Made by a program: the position numbers and the translations under genes. Shown here piece by piece: positions 28,440 through 37,189 of a stretch of DNA of 64,000 bases (positions within the stretch are counted from its first letter, which is position 1; every line of letters starts with the position of its first letter). The stretch is from positions 1 to 64,000 of the forward strand of contig CAZEFE010000009.1 in the NCBI GenBank assembly GCA_964511385.1, read 5' to 3'. Below the pieces are notes generated by a model that did not search any database, had not been told where the DNA came from, and saw only the letters and a program-made list of their open reading frames with translations. Source of the stretch: CAILHX01 sp964511385 (GTDB lineage Bacteria; Pseudomonadota; Gammaproteobacteria; Burkholderiales; Methylophilaceae).

Positions 28440-28817
28440 ATGGCGGTTTTAGAACTTACCAAAGCCAACTTCAAGGACACCATTGAAAAAAACGCATTTG
28501 TCATCGTTGATTTCTGGGCCCCCTGGTGTACGCCTTGCGTGAGCTTCACCCCGATATTCGAGGAAGCAGCTGCGGCCAATCCTGATATCGTGTTCGGTAT
28601 GGTGAACACCGAAACCGATAATGAAATTGCCGAGTATTTCCAGGTGGAAAAAATCCCCGGCATCATGGTGGTACGCGATCAAGCCAGCATCCTGGCGCAA
28701 GTGGGCGAACTGGGCGCGCCGGCACTGGCCGAGATCATCGCCTGGGCGCGTCAATATGACATGAGCACGGTGCACCAGTATTACGCAGATCAGGACAAAC
28801 TGGCCAACGCCAAGTAA
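28440..28817 (+). CDS. Thioredoxin-family protein
   Basis: A 125-residue thioredoxin fold with active site FWAPWCTPC and the cis-proline loop KIPGIMVV. The WCTPC variant replaces the Gly of WCGPC, which alters redox potential in related proteins. There is no signal peptide, so it is cytoplasmic. The region after the fold (MSTVHQYYADQDK) is an unusual short extension. It stands alone in its orientation, converging on the nlpD-like gene. Confidence 0.9.
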   Translation: MAVLELTKANFKDTIEKNAFVIVDFWAPWCTPCVSFTPIFEEAAAANPDIVFGMVNTETDNEIAEYFQVEKIPGIMVVRDQASILAQVGELGAPALAEIIAWARQYDMSTVHQYYADQDKLANAK

Positions 28818-28837
28818 CCTGAAGCCAAATCCAGCAT

Positions 28838-28865
28838 CGGGATGCATCCGCATCCCGGTTTCCTA
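28838..28865. terminator. Hairpin terminator between convergent genes
   Basis: Arms CGGGATGC (28838-28845) and GCATCCCG (28850-28857) form an 8-bp stem with a 4-nt loop, followed by GTTTCC on the plus strand. The T-run is short, so efficiency is uncertain. Confidence 0.5.
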
Positions 28866-28867
28866 TC

Positions 28868-29899
28868 TTATCTGGCCGTCAGGTATTTCTCTGGGTCTAC
28901 CGGCTTGCCCAGTTTGCGAACTTCAAAATGCAGCTTGACCCGGTCGGCATCAGAGTTGCCCATTTCGGCAATTTTCTGTCCCTTGGTGACTTCCTGGCCT
29001 TCCTTCACCAGGATCTGCTGGTTGTGGGCATAGGCGGTGAGGTAGGTCTTGTTGTGCTTGATGATGACCAGCTTGCCGTAGCCCCTTAACCCGGAACCGC
29101 TGTACACCACTTTCCCGGGGGCGGAAGCCAGCACTGCCTGGCCTTGTTCACCGCCGATGTCCAAACCCTTGCCGTTTTCGGTAAAGTTGGAAATCACCTT
29201 GCCCGATGTTGGCCAACCCCAGTCCACGGCCTCGTCGTCAGCGGCTGCTGCAGGTTTTTCGGCCGGTTTCTCAGCCGTTTTTTCCGGGGTTTTTTCTACG
29301 GTTTTTTCAACGGGTTTCTCTGGCGTTTTGGCCGGCTCGGCGGTTTTTGCCGGCAGGGCTGCCGCGACCTGCTCCGACCAGGGCTCCTTGGTGGCTTTGG
29401 GCTCGGTTTTCAGCGGCGGTTCGCCAGTGGTTTTTTCCGCGGCCACCTTGGGTTCTGTTTTGGCGCTGCTGTCGCCGATGGCTTTGGGCTGCGGCGTGGC
29501 TTCGATCTTGATCGGCGTGACGACCACGCCATCGTTTCCGGCAGGGCTGGCCGGCGTTTCGGCCGGCTTGGCGGCGGGGTCCTTGAGCTTGAGCGTCTGT
29601 CCTACCTTGATGCCATACGGCGCGGAGATGTTGTTCCAGCGGGCAATATCCTTGTAATCGAAGCCGAATTCCAGCCCGATGGCATAAAGCGTGTCGCCTT
29701 TCTTGACGGTGTAACTGTCCGGGCGCCAGTCTTTTTCACCCAGTGCGGGTGTTTTTTTTGCGGGTTTGGTTGCCACCGGGGCGGCAGGCCGGCTGGCACC
29801 GGGCGCGCGTTCAATGACCGGGGCTTTTTGCGATTGCGCGGCACAGCCCGCCAGCACCAGGGCGAAGGCCAATACACAGGCTCGTTTCACAAAACTCAC
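28868..29899 (-). CDS. nlpD: NlpD-like lipoprotein, LytM (M23) amidase activator
   Basis: A 343-residue lipoprotein. Lipobox LAGC gives Cys19 as the lipidated residue; a LysM domain (YTVKKGDTLYAIG to KVGQTLKLK) binds peptidoglycan at about 60-105. A long Lys/Pro/Glu/Ala-rich linker follows to about 225, then a LytM domain. The LytM zinc motif is broken: the HxxxD position reads GKGLD and the last HxH reads KLHFEVR, as in NlpD/EnvC proteins that activate amidases without cutting the wall. It overlaps pcm by 4 nt. The rpoS gene that commonly follows nlpD is absent here. Confidence 0.88.
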   Translation of the reverse strand: MSFVKRACVLAFALVLAGCAAQSQKAPVIERAPGASRPAAPVATKPAKKTPALGEKDWRPDSYTVKKGDTLYAIGLEFGFDYKDIARWNNISAPYGIKVGQTLKLKDPAAKPAETPASPAGNDGVVVTPIKIEATPQPKAIGDSSAKTEPKVAAEKTTGEPPLKTEPKATKEPWSEQVAAALPAKTAEPAKTPEKPVEKTVEKTPEKTAEKPAEKPAAAADDEAVDWGWPTSGKVISNFTENGKGLDIGGEQGQAVLASAPGKVVYSGSGLRGYGKLVIIKHNKTYLTAYAHNQQILVKEGQEVTKGQKIAEMGNSDADRVKLHFEVRKLGKPVDPEKYLTAR

Positions 29900-30552
29900 G
29901 CGGTTCCTCCCAGCAAGGGCACAAATTTGACGGCTTCCAGTTCGGTCTTGCGATAACCTTCTTCAGTGCGTTCCACCAGCGTCAGCATCTGTTCCCCGGC
30001 ACCTACCGGGATCACCATGCGCCCGCCGACCGCCATCTGGCGCAGCAGGTCTTCCGGGATATGGGTGGCGCCGCAAGCGACCAGTATCCCGTCGTAAGGC
30101 GCCATTTCCGGGATGCCGAAATTGCCGTCGGCTTTCTTGACTTTGACGTTGCGCAGCTTGAGTTCGCGGAAATGCCCCTTGGCGATTTCCAGCAGCGGGC
30201 CGATGCGCTCCACGGAAAACACTTCCTTCGCCACGCGCGACAGTACCGAAGTCTGGTAGCCGCAGCCGGTGCCGATTTCGAGCACCTTGCCCAAGGTTCC
30301 GCCGGCGCGCAGCAGTTCGGTCATGCGCGCCACGATGTACGGCTGGGAAATGGTCTGGTTGAAGCCGATCGGCAGCGAGCCGTCTTCATAGGCACGGCCT
30401 GCCAGCGCTTCGTCGAGGAAAATATGGCGCGGGATGTCGAGCATGGCGGCGAGTACCACCTCATCCTTGATGCCTTGCTCGCGCAGGCGCGCAATCATGC
30501 GTTCGCGCGTGCGCTGCGAGGTCATGCCGATGCCGGAAATTCTGGCCACCAT
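29896..30552 (-). CDS. pcm: Protein-L-isoaspartate O-methyltransferase
   Basis: A 218-residue SAM-dependent enzyme that repairs isoaspartyl residues in aged proteins. The SAM-binding motif is VLEIGTGCGYQTSVL, preceded by QTISQPYIVARMTELL. Its start overlaps the surE stop by one base (TGATG), and its stop overlaps nlpD. The surE-pcm-nlpD order is conserved in proteobacteria. Confidence 0.95.
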   Translation of the reverse strand: MVARISGIGMTSQRTRERMIARLREQGIKDEVVLAAMLDIPRHIFLDEALAGRAYEDGSLPIGFNQTISQPYIVARMTELLRAGGTLGKVLEIGTGCGYQTSVLSRVAKEVFSVERIGPLLEIAKGHFRELKLRNVKVKKADGNFGIPEMAPYDGILVACGATHIPEDLLRQMAVGGRMVIPVGAGEQMLTLVERTEEGYRKTELEAVKFVPLLGGTA

Positions 30553-31292
30553 CAGGATAACCAGCCTTTCAGCGTGTCGATCTGCGCGTACTGCGTCAGG
30601 TCGATCTGTAGCGGGGTGAGCGAAACCAGGCCATGGTCCACCGCATGGAAATCAGTACCTTCGCCGGCATCCTGCGCGGCGCCGGCAGCGCCCACCCAGT
30701 ACACGGTCTCGCCGCGCGGGGTGCTGGAGCGTATCACCGGCTCGGCCTTGTGGCGGCGCCCCAGGCGGGTGACTGCCATGCCCTTGATCGCGGATTCCGG
30801 CAGGTCGGGGACGTTCATGTTCAGCAGGATGGGTGCGGGATAGGGTTTTGCCTGGAACTGCTTGACCAGTTTCACCACCGCGCTGGCGGCGGTTTTGAAA
30901 TAGTTGGCGTTGTGCTGCGACATGGAAACGGCGATGGACGGGATGCCCAGCAAAAAACCTTCGGTCGCGGCGGCAACGGTGCCGGAATAAATGGTGTCGT
31001 CGCCCATGTTGGCGCCGTCGTTGATGCCGGAAATCACCATGTCCGGCAACTGGTCGAGCAGGCCGGTGATCGCCAGGTGCACGCAGTCGGTCGGCGTGCC
31101 GTTGACGTAGAAAAAGCCGTTGTGCGCCTCGCGCACGGTGAGCGGGCGATCCAGCGTCAGCGAGTTGCTGGCGCCGCTGCGGTTGCGCTCCGGGGCGACT
31201 ACGGTGATGTCGGCCAGTGGCCTGAGGGCTTCGGCCAGGATGTTGAGGCCGGGGGCAAAGTAACCGTCGTCGTTGGAAAGCAATATGCGCAT
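30552..31292 (-). CDS. surE: 5'/3'-nucleotidase SurE
   Basis: A 246-residue metal-dependent nucleotidase and exopolyphosphatase. The start motif MRILLSNDDGYFAPGL holds the metal-binding Asp pair; SGASNSLTLDRPL and SGINDGANMGDDTIYSGTVAAA complete the active site. The ATG at 31292 matches the family start; a longer reading frame upstream is not supported. Confidence 0.95.
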   Translation of the reverse strand: MRILLSNDDGYFAPGLNILAEALRPLADITVVAPERNRSGASNSLTLDRPLTVREAHNGFFYVNGTPTDCVHLAITGLLDQLPDMVISGINDGANMGDDTIYSGTVAAATEGFLLGIPSIAVSMSQHNANYFKTAASAVVKLVKQFQAKPYPAPILLNMNVPDLPESAIKGMAVTRLGRRHKAEPVIRSSTPRGETVYWVGAAGAAQDAGEGTDFHAVDHGLVSLTPLQIDLTQYAQIDTLKGWLS

Positions 31293-31299
31293 AGTGGAA

Positions 31300-31656
31300 T
31301 TATAACTGCTTGCCGGCTTTGCTGGGTGCGGTGAGCCATGCATACCACGCGGCGCTGGAAAAAAACACCAGCGCCAGCAGGATTTCCAGCCAGGCCAGCC
31401 GTTGCGATAGCCCGGCATCGCTCCAGCCGCGCACCGCGCCTTCGGTAAAGTAGAGCAGGATGAACATGCAGGCCCACTGGTAGGTGTAGCGCCGGCCGTT
31501 GAGAATGCCCCGCAGCGGCAACAGCAGCGGCAGCGCCTTAAGCACCAGCAGCGAGCCGCCGGGGCGCAACGGTGCCAGCCAGGCTTCCCAGGCCAAGCAT
31601 AGCAGGATCAGTGTAATCAGGCTGGCGCTGGCGACGAACTGCAGGCGCGGAATCAT
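31300..31656 (-). CDS. DUF2069 membrane protein
   Basis: A 118-residue inner-membrane protein with four hydrophobic segments (SLITLILLCLAWEAWLAPL, LLVLKALPLLLPLRGIL, WACMFILLYFTEGAV, LEILLALVFFSSAAWYAW). It fits DUF2069, whose conserved core is LKALPLLLPLRG. The role is unknown. It overlaps the downstream pyridoxamine-oxidase-like gene by 4 nt and lies 7 nt upstream of surE. Confidence 0.85.
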   Translation of the reverse strand: MIPRLQFVASASLITLILLCLAWEAWLAPLRPGGSLLVLKALPLLLPLRGILNGRRYTYQWACMFILLYFTEGAVRGWSDAGLSQRLAWLEILLALVFFSSAAWYAWLTAPSKAGKQL

Positions 31657-32354
31657 GCCTGGGCCGCCTTGCTCAAGGCGACTAAGGCCTGCCGCGCCGA
31701 CAGCGCATCGGTGACCGGGGTGTCGAAATCAAAACGCAGCACTGTTGTATCCGTCCCCACATCAAACCCGTCGCAGTCGATGCCGAGCATGGTTGCGCGT
31801 TCGGTGTCGACGCTGTGCACATGCTTGCAGTACGCGCGCAGGCTGTCGGCGTGGTCGGCGTTCATGTGCGCCAGGATGCCGGCCTCCTGTTGCAGCAACT
31901 GGTTGGGCGGTGCCTGGAAGGCTTCGCCGGGAATCCAGTGGATTTTGCCGAAGCCGCCGATATAGCGCGCCTGGCTGACAGCGATGCGGTAAAACAGGAA
32001 ATCGTGCATGTCGAAATACTGTGCTGCCTGCGGGAAGTAAGCCAGGTAGCGCTGCTTTAATGCGCCATCCTGCTTGTCCGCTTGCGCGGCAGTGCCGAGC
32101 AGGGTCAACCGCGCGCCGGCCTGCATGTCGGAGGCGGCCGGGTCGAACGCGATCAACGACACGTTTGGATTTTGCGTGATGTTTTTGGTGTGTTCGGCGA
32201 TGGTGGAAATCAGGATCAGCGGCTGGCCGTCATGGTCGAGGATGAACGGCGCAACCGAGCCGAACGGGTAACCGGCAAAGCGGGCGGAATGGGTGGAAAG
32301 CACCCCGCTGCGCGTAGTGCGCAAAAAGCGCCTGGCTTCCAGCGCGTGCGTCAT
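31653..32354 (-). CDS. HugZ-like split-barrel protein (pyridoxamine 5'-phosphate oxidase fold plus DUF2470)
   Basis: A 233-residue protein. The N-terminal flavin-reductase-like split barrel shows RTTRSGVLSTHSARFAGYPFGSVAPF, and the C-terminal DUF2470 part shows EAGILAHMNADHADSLRAYCKH. The combination is typical of HugZ/HutZ haem-utilisation proteins, though many members act on other cofactors. It is coupled by overlap both to the WrbA-like gene and to the DUF2069 gene. Confidence 0.85.
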   Translation of the reverse strand: MTHALEARRFLRTTRSGVLSTHSARFAGYPFGSVAPFILDHDGQPLILISTIAEHTKNITQNPNVSLIAFDPAASDMQAGARLTLLGTAAQADKQDGALKQRYLAYFPQAAQYFDMHDFLFYRIAVSQARYIGGFGKIHWIPGEAFQAPPNQLLQQEAGILAHMNADHADSLRAYCKHVHSVDTERATMLGIDCDGFDVGTDTTVLRFDFDTPVTDALSARQALVALSKAAQA

Positions 32355-32944
32355 GCCAGTTTCACCGCAGTTTCCGCCAGGCGTTTGCCCAATGCGATGC
32401 AGAGTTTTTTCTCGGCTTCGGTCATGGGTTTGTCATGCTGCTCGCCGACCACGCGGCTGGCGCCGTAGGGTGTGCCGCCGCCGGTGGTGGTGCTGAGTTC
32501 CGGCTCGGAGTAAGGCAGGCCGACGATCAGCATGCCGTGGTGCAGCAACGGAATCATCATCGACAGCAGGGTGGTTTCGTTACCGCCGTGCATGGAGGCC
32601 GATGACGTGAACACCGCAGCGGGTTTGCCGGCCAGGCCGCCTTTCAGCCACAAGCCGGTGCTGGCGGTATCGAGGAAGTATTTCAACGGCGCCGCCATGT
32701 TGCCGAAGCGGGTCGGGCTGCCCAGCGCCAGTCCGGCGCATTCCTCCAGGTCGCGTGCCTCCGCATACGGTGCGCCGCGGTCGGGGATATCCGGCGCAAC
32801 GGCCTCGCATACCGCGGATACATTGGGCACGGTGCGCAAGCGGGCGCTCGCCCCCGGCACCATGCCGACGCCACGGGCAATCTGCTGCGCCATGTCGCGC
32901 ACGGCGCCGTCCTGGGAGTAATAGAGGACAAGGATGTCGGTCAT
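32351..32944 (-). CDS. wrbA: WrbA-like NAD(P)H:quinone oxidoreductase
   Basis: A 197-residue flavodoxin-fold protein. FMN-binding regions are VLYYSQDGAVRDMAQQIARG, ALGSPTRFGNMAAPLKYFLD and FTSSASMHGGNETTLLSM, matching WrbA. It reduces quinones by two electrons to avoid radicals. The ATG at 32944 is preferred to an upstream TTG because it begins at the first beta strand. It starts the short run ending in surE-pcm-nlpD. Confidence 0.9.
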   Translation of the reverse strand: MTDILVLYYSQDGAVRDMAQQIARGVGMVPGASARLRTVPNVSAVCEAVAPDIPDRGAPYAEARDLEECAGLALGSPTRFGNMAAPLKYFLDTASTGLWLKGGLAGKPAAVFTSSASMHGGNETTLLSMMIPLLHHGMLIVGLPYSEPELSTTTGGGTPYGASRVVGEQHDKPMTEAEKKLCIALGKRLAETAVKLA

Positions 32945-33039
32945 GAAGTGGGATGCAAGCAGCAACCAGATGGTTGTGATTAGCCGGGAAGTCCCTAATG
33001 GTTGTTAAATAAAATAAATAAAATCAATTAATTAAGCTT

Positions 33040-33055
33040 TGGCATGGAGTTTGCA
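33040..33055 (+). promoter_or_regulatory. Near-consensus sigma-54 promoter of the beta-propeller/TonB receptor cluster
   Basis: TGGCATGGAGTTTGCA has GG and GC separated by 10 bp and differs from the -24/-12 consensus at one defined position. The expected start is near 33066, leaving a 26-nt leader with a GGAAAG ribosome site before the ATG at 33092. The AT-rich upstream DNA contains two copies of TGGTTGT and a CAACC/GGTTG pair. Confidence 0.75.
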
Positions 33056-33091
33056 TTACACCGCGATCACTTTGATTGTGGAAAGCATGGT

Positions 33092-34069
33092 ATGCCAACG
33101 CAAAATATTTTACCTAGTAAAAACATAACAGATTGGTTTTTTATTTTACTGGCGTTATGCCAGCCGTGGCATGCCTGCGCAGAATCTTTTGCGTTCGTAA
33201 GCGAATATGGTAGCGGCTCGGTGGCAGTGGTCGATACAGCCGAAAATGTCGTCAAGAAATCCATCAAAACCGGGACGAGTACCTGGGGTGTGGCCACCGA
33301 TGTGCCGCGTGACAGGGTGTACGTCACCAATATTGATTCCGATGATGTTGCCGTCATTGACACGAAAAAACTGGAAGTTATCGCCAGAATCGATGTAGAG
33401 CGTAATCCGGTGGGTATCGCGGTGCTACCGGACGGCAAACGGGTTTATGTCGCCAACGCCGAGACCAATACGGTTTCCGTCATTGATACCGCCAGCCACA
33501 AGGTGATCGCTTCCGTGCCTGTAGGCAAGAGTCCACGATGCCTGGTTGCCCACCCATCTTCCCGTTGGGTTTATGTCACCAATTTTCGAAGTGATTCCGT
33601 TTCGGTGATCGCTACGGAAGGCAACACTGTGATCGCCGAAATTCCCGTGGGGAAGCAGCCTTTTTGCGTAGCCATACACCCGGATGGTCGCCGCCTGTAT
33701 GTCCCCATTTTTGGCGAAAACACCCTCGCAGTGGTGGATACGGCCACTCGCAAGAAGATGGCTTCCATTCCGGTTGGCATTGGGCCGCAAGGGGTGGGCA
33801 TCAAGACGGACGGTAGCGAGGTGTATGTGCCCAGTACAAAAGAAAACACGCTTGCAATCGTCGATGCCGCGAGCCTGACGGTCAAGAAAACAGTGGCTGT
33901 TGGAAATTTCCCGCGCGGTGTCAATCACGATGCGGCCAGCAAGCGTATTTACGTTGCGTCCACACGGTCGAATTTGGTGACGGTGCTGGATGACACGACC
34001 TATCAACCAGTGGCGGAAATCAGGGATTTACTGTGGCCGATGGCTTTTGGCAATTTTATCGGGCAATAA
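33092..34069 (+). CDS. Exported YVTN beta-propeller protein (YncE-like), first copy
   Basis: A 325-residue protein with a signal peptide (about 1-26, ending ACA) and about seven propeller blades marked by VYVTN, VYVAN, VYVTN, LYVPIF, VYVPS and IYVAS strands with VAVVDT-type turns. YVTN propellers are periplasmic and often bind metals or partners. The ATG at 33092 follows GGAAAG by 6 nt, and a longer start would lie inside the sigma-54 promoter. A TonB-dependent receptor and a second propeller follow. Confidence 0.88.
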   Translation: MPTQNILPSKNITDWFFILLALCQPWHACAESFAFVSEYGSGSVAVVDTAENVVKKSIKTGTSTWGVATDVPRDRVYVTNIDSDDVAVIDTKKLEVIARIDVERNPVGIAVLPDGKRVYVANAETNTVSVIDTASHKVIASVPVGKSPRCLVAHPSSRWVYVTNFRSDSVSVIATEGNTVIAEIPVGKQPFCVAIHPDGRRLYVPIFGENTLAVVDTATRKKMASIPVGIGPQGVGIKTDGSEVYVPSTKENTLAIVDAASLTVKKTVAVGNFPRGVNHDAASKRIYVASTRSNLVTVLDDTTYQPVAEIRDLLWPMAFGNFIGQ

Positions 34070-34088
34070 CAATTGAGAGGAGATTTGC

Positions 34089-36224
34089 ATGAATTTTGTG
34101 AAGAAAAAAATTGTAATTAATGTCGCCTGCCTATTGGCAGGCATTAGTGGCAACGTAGCGCTCGCGGGGGAGACGCTTAATGTCGATAAAGTGACAGTAA
34201 CGGCAACGCGCGTTGAAGAATCGATCGCTTCGATCCCAGAGTCAATGACGATTCTGACCCATGAGGAAATACAAAAGCAGGTGACGTTGTCCAATGGTGA
34301 TATTGGAAGCGCCCTTGGCAAACTGGTGCCGGGGTTCTCAGTCGGCAACCAGTCCATGAGCACCTACGGACAGAATCTACGGGGACGTAAGGCTTCCATT
34401 TTGGTGGACGGCGTGCCGCAGAACCCCATTTTCGATCCGGGAAAGAATCTGACAGTCATTGATCCAGCGATGATTGAACGCATCGAGGTGATACGTGGCG
34501 CAACGGCGATTTATGGCGATGGTGCAACTGGCGGACTGATCAATATTATCACTAGAAAACCGACGGATGGCGCACCGGTGAATACGACGACGGTTGGCAT
34601 GGATCTGTCGCTGACACATCCTTCGGATAGTCTTGGAACCAACATCAAGCACACTCTGAGCGGAAAGAGCGACCGGATTTCCTACTTGCTGGGAGCCGCT
34701 ATACAAAAAGAAGGGGGCTGGTTCGACGCGGATGGCGACCGCATTCCGCCCAATCCGCACCGTGACGGCGGCCTGTCGGATACGGACCAGTACAACATCT
34801 TTGGCAAGCTGGGACTGGACATCGATACCAACCAGACGATTGCTGCCAACCTTAACCTGTTCCGCAATACCCAGGATACTGATTATATTGGCGACCCAAC
34901 CCAGCGTTACGTTTACACAGGCGCCAAAGCGCGCGCGGTGAACGGCCTGCACATGGATGACGAGGTGGGAGCACGCAATATTGCCGGCGGGCTGGATTAC
35001 AACCATAAAGACGTATGGGGAAGCAAGCTGCACGTTCAGCTTTACCATAAGGATTACTGGGCGCGTAGCAACCCTTTCGACGACTTCGGTACTGCGGTCT
35101 ATCAGGATCGTATTGAATCCCGGAAGACCGGTGGTCGCATGGAAATCGACACTCCGCTGATCGACAACAAACTTTCAGTATTGTGGGGGGCGGACTATAC
35201 GCACGAACGCATTGCCCAAACGGTCAGGGAAATGGATATGGCGACCTATCTGGCTAGTGGCATGCTGGTATATAAATACAACGGAGTCGAGAAATACTGG
35301 CTCAATCCCTATACCCAGAACAATGCTGCGTTTTTTGCCCAAGGTGAGTTGCACCCGACAGAGAACTGGGTGCTCCGCGCCGGAGTGCGCCATGAACGAG
35401 TGGACCTAGACATCCCAAGTTTCGTGACGCTGGGGAACAAGGCGATCACCGGCGGTTCTCCGGATTTCTCGACCACGCTCTACAATCTGGGAGCCGTGTA
35501 CTACATCAACAACGCGATGAATGTGTACGGCAACTTCTCGCAAGGATTCTCCCTGCCTGACGTGCGCCAGAAGCTCCGCAACGGCAGTGGGGGAACTTCG
35601 GTTGCGCAGTTGAACATTGAACCGGAGAAGGTAGATAACTATGAACTCGGCATTCGCGGCGACTGGTCGCGCGTCAGTTCGACTTTGGCTGTGTTCTACA
35701 ACAAATCTGACCTGGGGGCGAACCCTCCCCCGAACTTCACGCTACCTGTGGTGCGCGCGCCTGAAAAGATCTACGGCGTGGAAGCCACACTGGACTGGGC
35801 CATCAACGACAGCTTCAAGACCGGCGGTATCTTCACATGGTCGGAGGGCAAGCAGGATTTGTCCACGGATACCCTGGGTTATATCTATCTGAATAACCAG
35901 CGTATCCGACCGCCTAAGTTGACAGCCTACCTCGAACACCAAACCCTGCCGGGCTGGATGAACCGGTTGCAGTTACTGGTCAGCGGACATCGCAATCGTT
36001 TCGATAACAGCGCGGCTGCCTTCAAGCGGGAGGTGAGCGGCTACGCTACCCTGGATTGGCTGAGCGAACTCAAGCTGGGCAAGGGGTCGCTTGTCATGGG
36101 CATCGAGAATCTACTTGATCGCCAATACTACACCCCGCAGTCACAGCAGTTCCTGGAGGGAGATGTAACGCACTCTGCGGCAAGAGGGGCAACTTTCAGT
36201 GCCAGCTATACATTGAATTGGTGA
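34089..36224 (+). CDS. TonB-dependent outer-membrane receptor
   Basis: A 711-residue receptor with a signal peptide (about 1-27), a TonB-box-like DKVTVTATR, a plug domain (LVPGFSVGNQ, LRGRKASILVDGVPQ, IERIEVIRGATAIYGDGATGG to INIITR) and a 22-strand barrel ending in aromatic Trp (SYTLNW). It imports a ligand too large or scarce for porins. Flanking propeller proteins recall E. coli yncD-yncE, where YncD (PqqU) takes up PQQ, but siderophore or metal-chelate uptake is equally possible from sequence. Confidence 0.9.
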   Translation: MNFVKKKIVINVACLLAGISGNVALAGETLNVDKVTVTATRVEESIASIPESMTILTHEEIQKQVTLSNGDIGSALGKLVPGFSVGNQSMSTYGQNLRGRKASILVDGVPQNPIFDPGKNLTVIDPAMIERIEVIRGATAIYGDGATGGLINIITRKPTDGAPVNTTTVGMDLSLTHPSDSLGTNIKHTLSGKSDRISYLLGAAIQKEGGWFDADGDRIPPNPHRDGGLSDTDQYNIFGKLGLDIDTNQTIAANLNLFRNTQDTDYIGDPTQRYVYTGAKARAVNGLHMDDEVGARNIAGGLDYNHKDVWGSKLHVQLYHKDYWARSNPFDDFGTAVYQDRIESRKTGGRMEIDTPLIDNKLSVLWGADYTHERIAQTVREMDMATYLASGMLVYKYNGVEKYWLNPYTQNNAAFFAQGELHPTENWVLRAGVRHERVDLDIPSFVTLGNKAITGGSPDFSTTLYNLGAVYYINNAMNVYGNFSQGFSLPDVRQKLRNGSGGTSVAQLNIEPEKVDNYELGIRGDWSRVSSTLAVFYNKSDLGANPPPNFTLPVVRAPEKIYGVEATLDWAINDSFKTGGIFTWSEGKQDLSTDTLGYIYLNNQRIRPPKLTAYLEHQTLPGWMNRLQLLVSGHRNRFDNSAAAFKREVSGYATLDWLSELKLGKGSLVMGIENLLDRQYYTPQSQQFLEGDVTHSAARGATFSASYTLNW

Positions 36225-36226
36225 TC

Positions 36227-37189
36227 ATGATGGCGCATTCTGTGTTAAGTAAAATTTTTCCAATGATTGCGATATTAACTTGGGCAGTCATTCCGAAGGG
36301 GTGGGCTGCCCCAATGGCTTACTCTACCAATGAAGGTTCGGGGACAGTTTCGGTCATCGACACGGGAAAGGATGAAGTGGTTGCGACTTTCCCTGTAGGG
36401 GATAAGCCGCGAGGTGCGGCCATTACCCCTGACGGAAAGGCCATGTATATCAGTGATCAACCGCATAACGCCTTGGTTGTGATTGATCTAGGCAAGCGCC
36501 AGGCTATCGCAACCACCAAGTTGGCATCGTCACCCGAAGGTGTGGGGATTTCCCATGACGGTAAATGGGTGGTGGTGGCCAATGAGGAGGACAATAGCGT
36601 GTCGTTCGTCGATACTGCGACGCATGGTGAAGCCTTCAAAATTCGGATGCAAGGAAAGAATCCGGAACATGCCGAGTTTAGTCCTGATGACCGCTGGCTT
36701 TATGTGACAGCCGAAGAAGGCGAGCATGTCGATGTAGTGGATGTAGTTGCGCGCAAGTCGATCAAGCTGGTACACGTTGGCCTTCGTCCGCGCGGGATCG
36801 GGTTTCTCCCGGACGGATCAAGAGTTTATGTGGCCTGTGAGAATTCCAATTATGTGGCCGTGCTCGACATGGGAACACACGAAGTGCTAACCACCATCCC
36901 CGTTGGGAATCGGTCGAATGGTGTCACGGTTCATCCTGCCGGGCAGAAGGTTTACGTTACAAATGGCGGGGATGGGACGGTATCCGTTATTGATTCTGCT
37001 ACGAACACTGTGACCGCGATTATCCCTGTAGGCAAGCGGCCATGGAACATGGCGATTACGCCGGATGGCAAGAAACTGTATGTGCCGAATGGAAAGTCCA
37101 ACTCGGTGACGGTGGTGGACGCCGAGTTGGATAAACCAATCAAGGAAATTCCGGTCGGGATGACGCCTTGGGGCGTCTTTGTGCATTAG
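36227..37189 (+). CDS. Exported YVTN beta-propeller protein (YncE-like), second copy
   Basis: A protein of about 320 residues with an N-terminal signal sequence (MIAILTWAVIPKGWAAP) and seven propeller blades (MYISD, LYVTAEEG, VYVACENSN, VYVTNGGDG, LYVPNGKSN). It is similar in plan to the first propeller but clearly diverged. The start is 3 nt after the receptor stop; tandem ATGs at 36227 and 36230 lack a clear ribosome site, so translation is probably coupled. The stop overlaps the convergent purB stop by 4 nt. Confidence 0.88.
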   Translation: MMAHSVLSKIFPMIAILTWAVIPKGWAAPMAYSTNEGSGTVSVIDTGKDEVVATFPVGDKPRGAAITPDGKAMYISDQPHNALVVIDLGKRQAIATTKLASSPEGVGISHDGKWVVVANEEDNSVSFVDTATHGEAFKIRMQGKNPEHAEFSPDDRWLYVTAEEGEHVDVVDVVARKSIKLVHVGLRPRGIGFLPDGSRVYVACENSNYVAVLDMGTHEVLTTIPVGNRSNGVTVHPAGQKVYVTNGGDGTVSVIDSATNTVTAIIPVGKRPWNMAITPDGKKLYVPNGKSNSVTVVDAELDKPIKEIPVGMTPWGVFVH

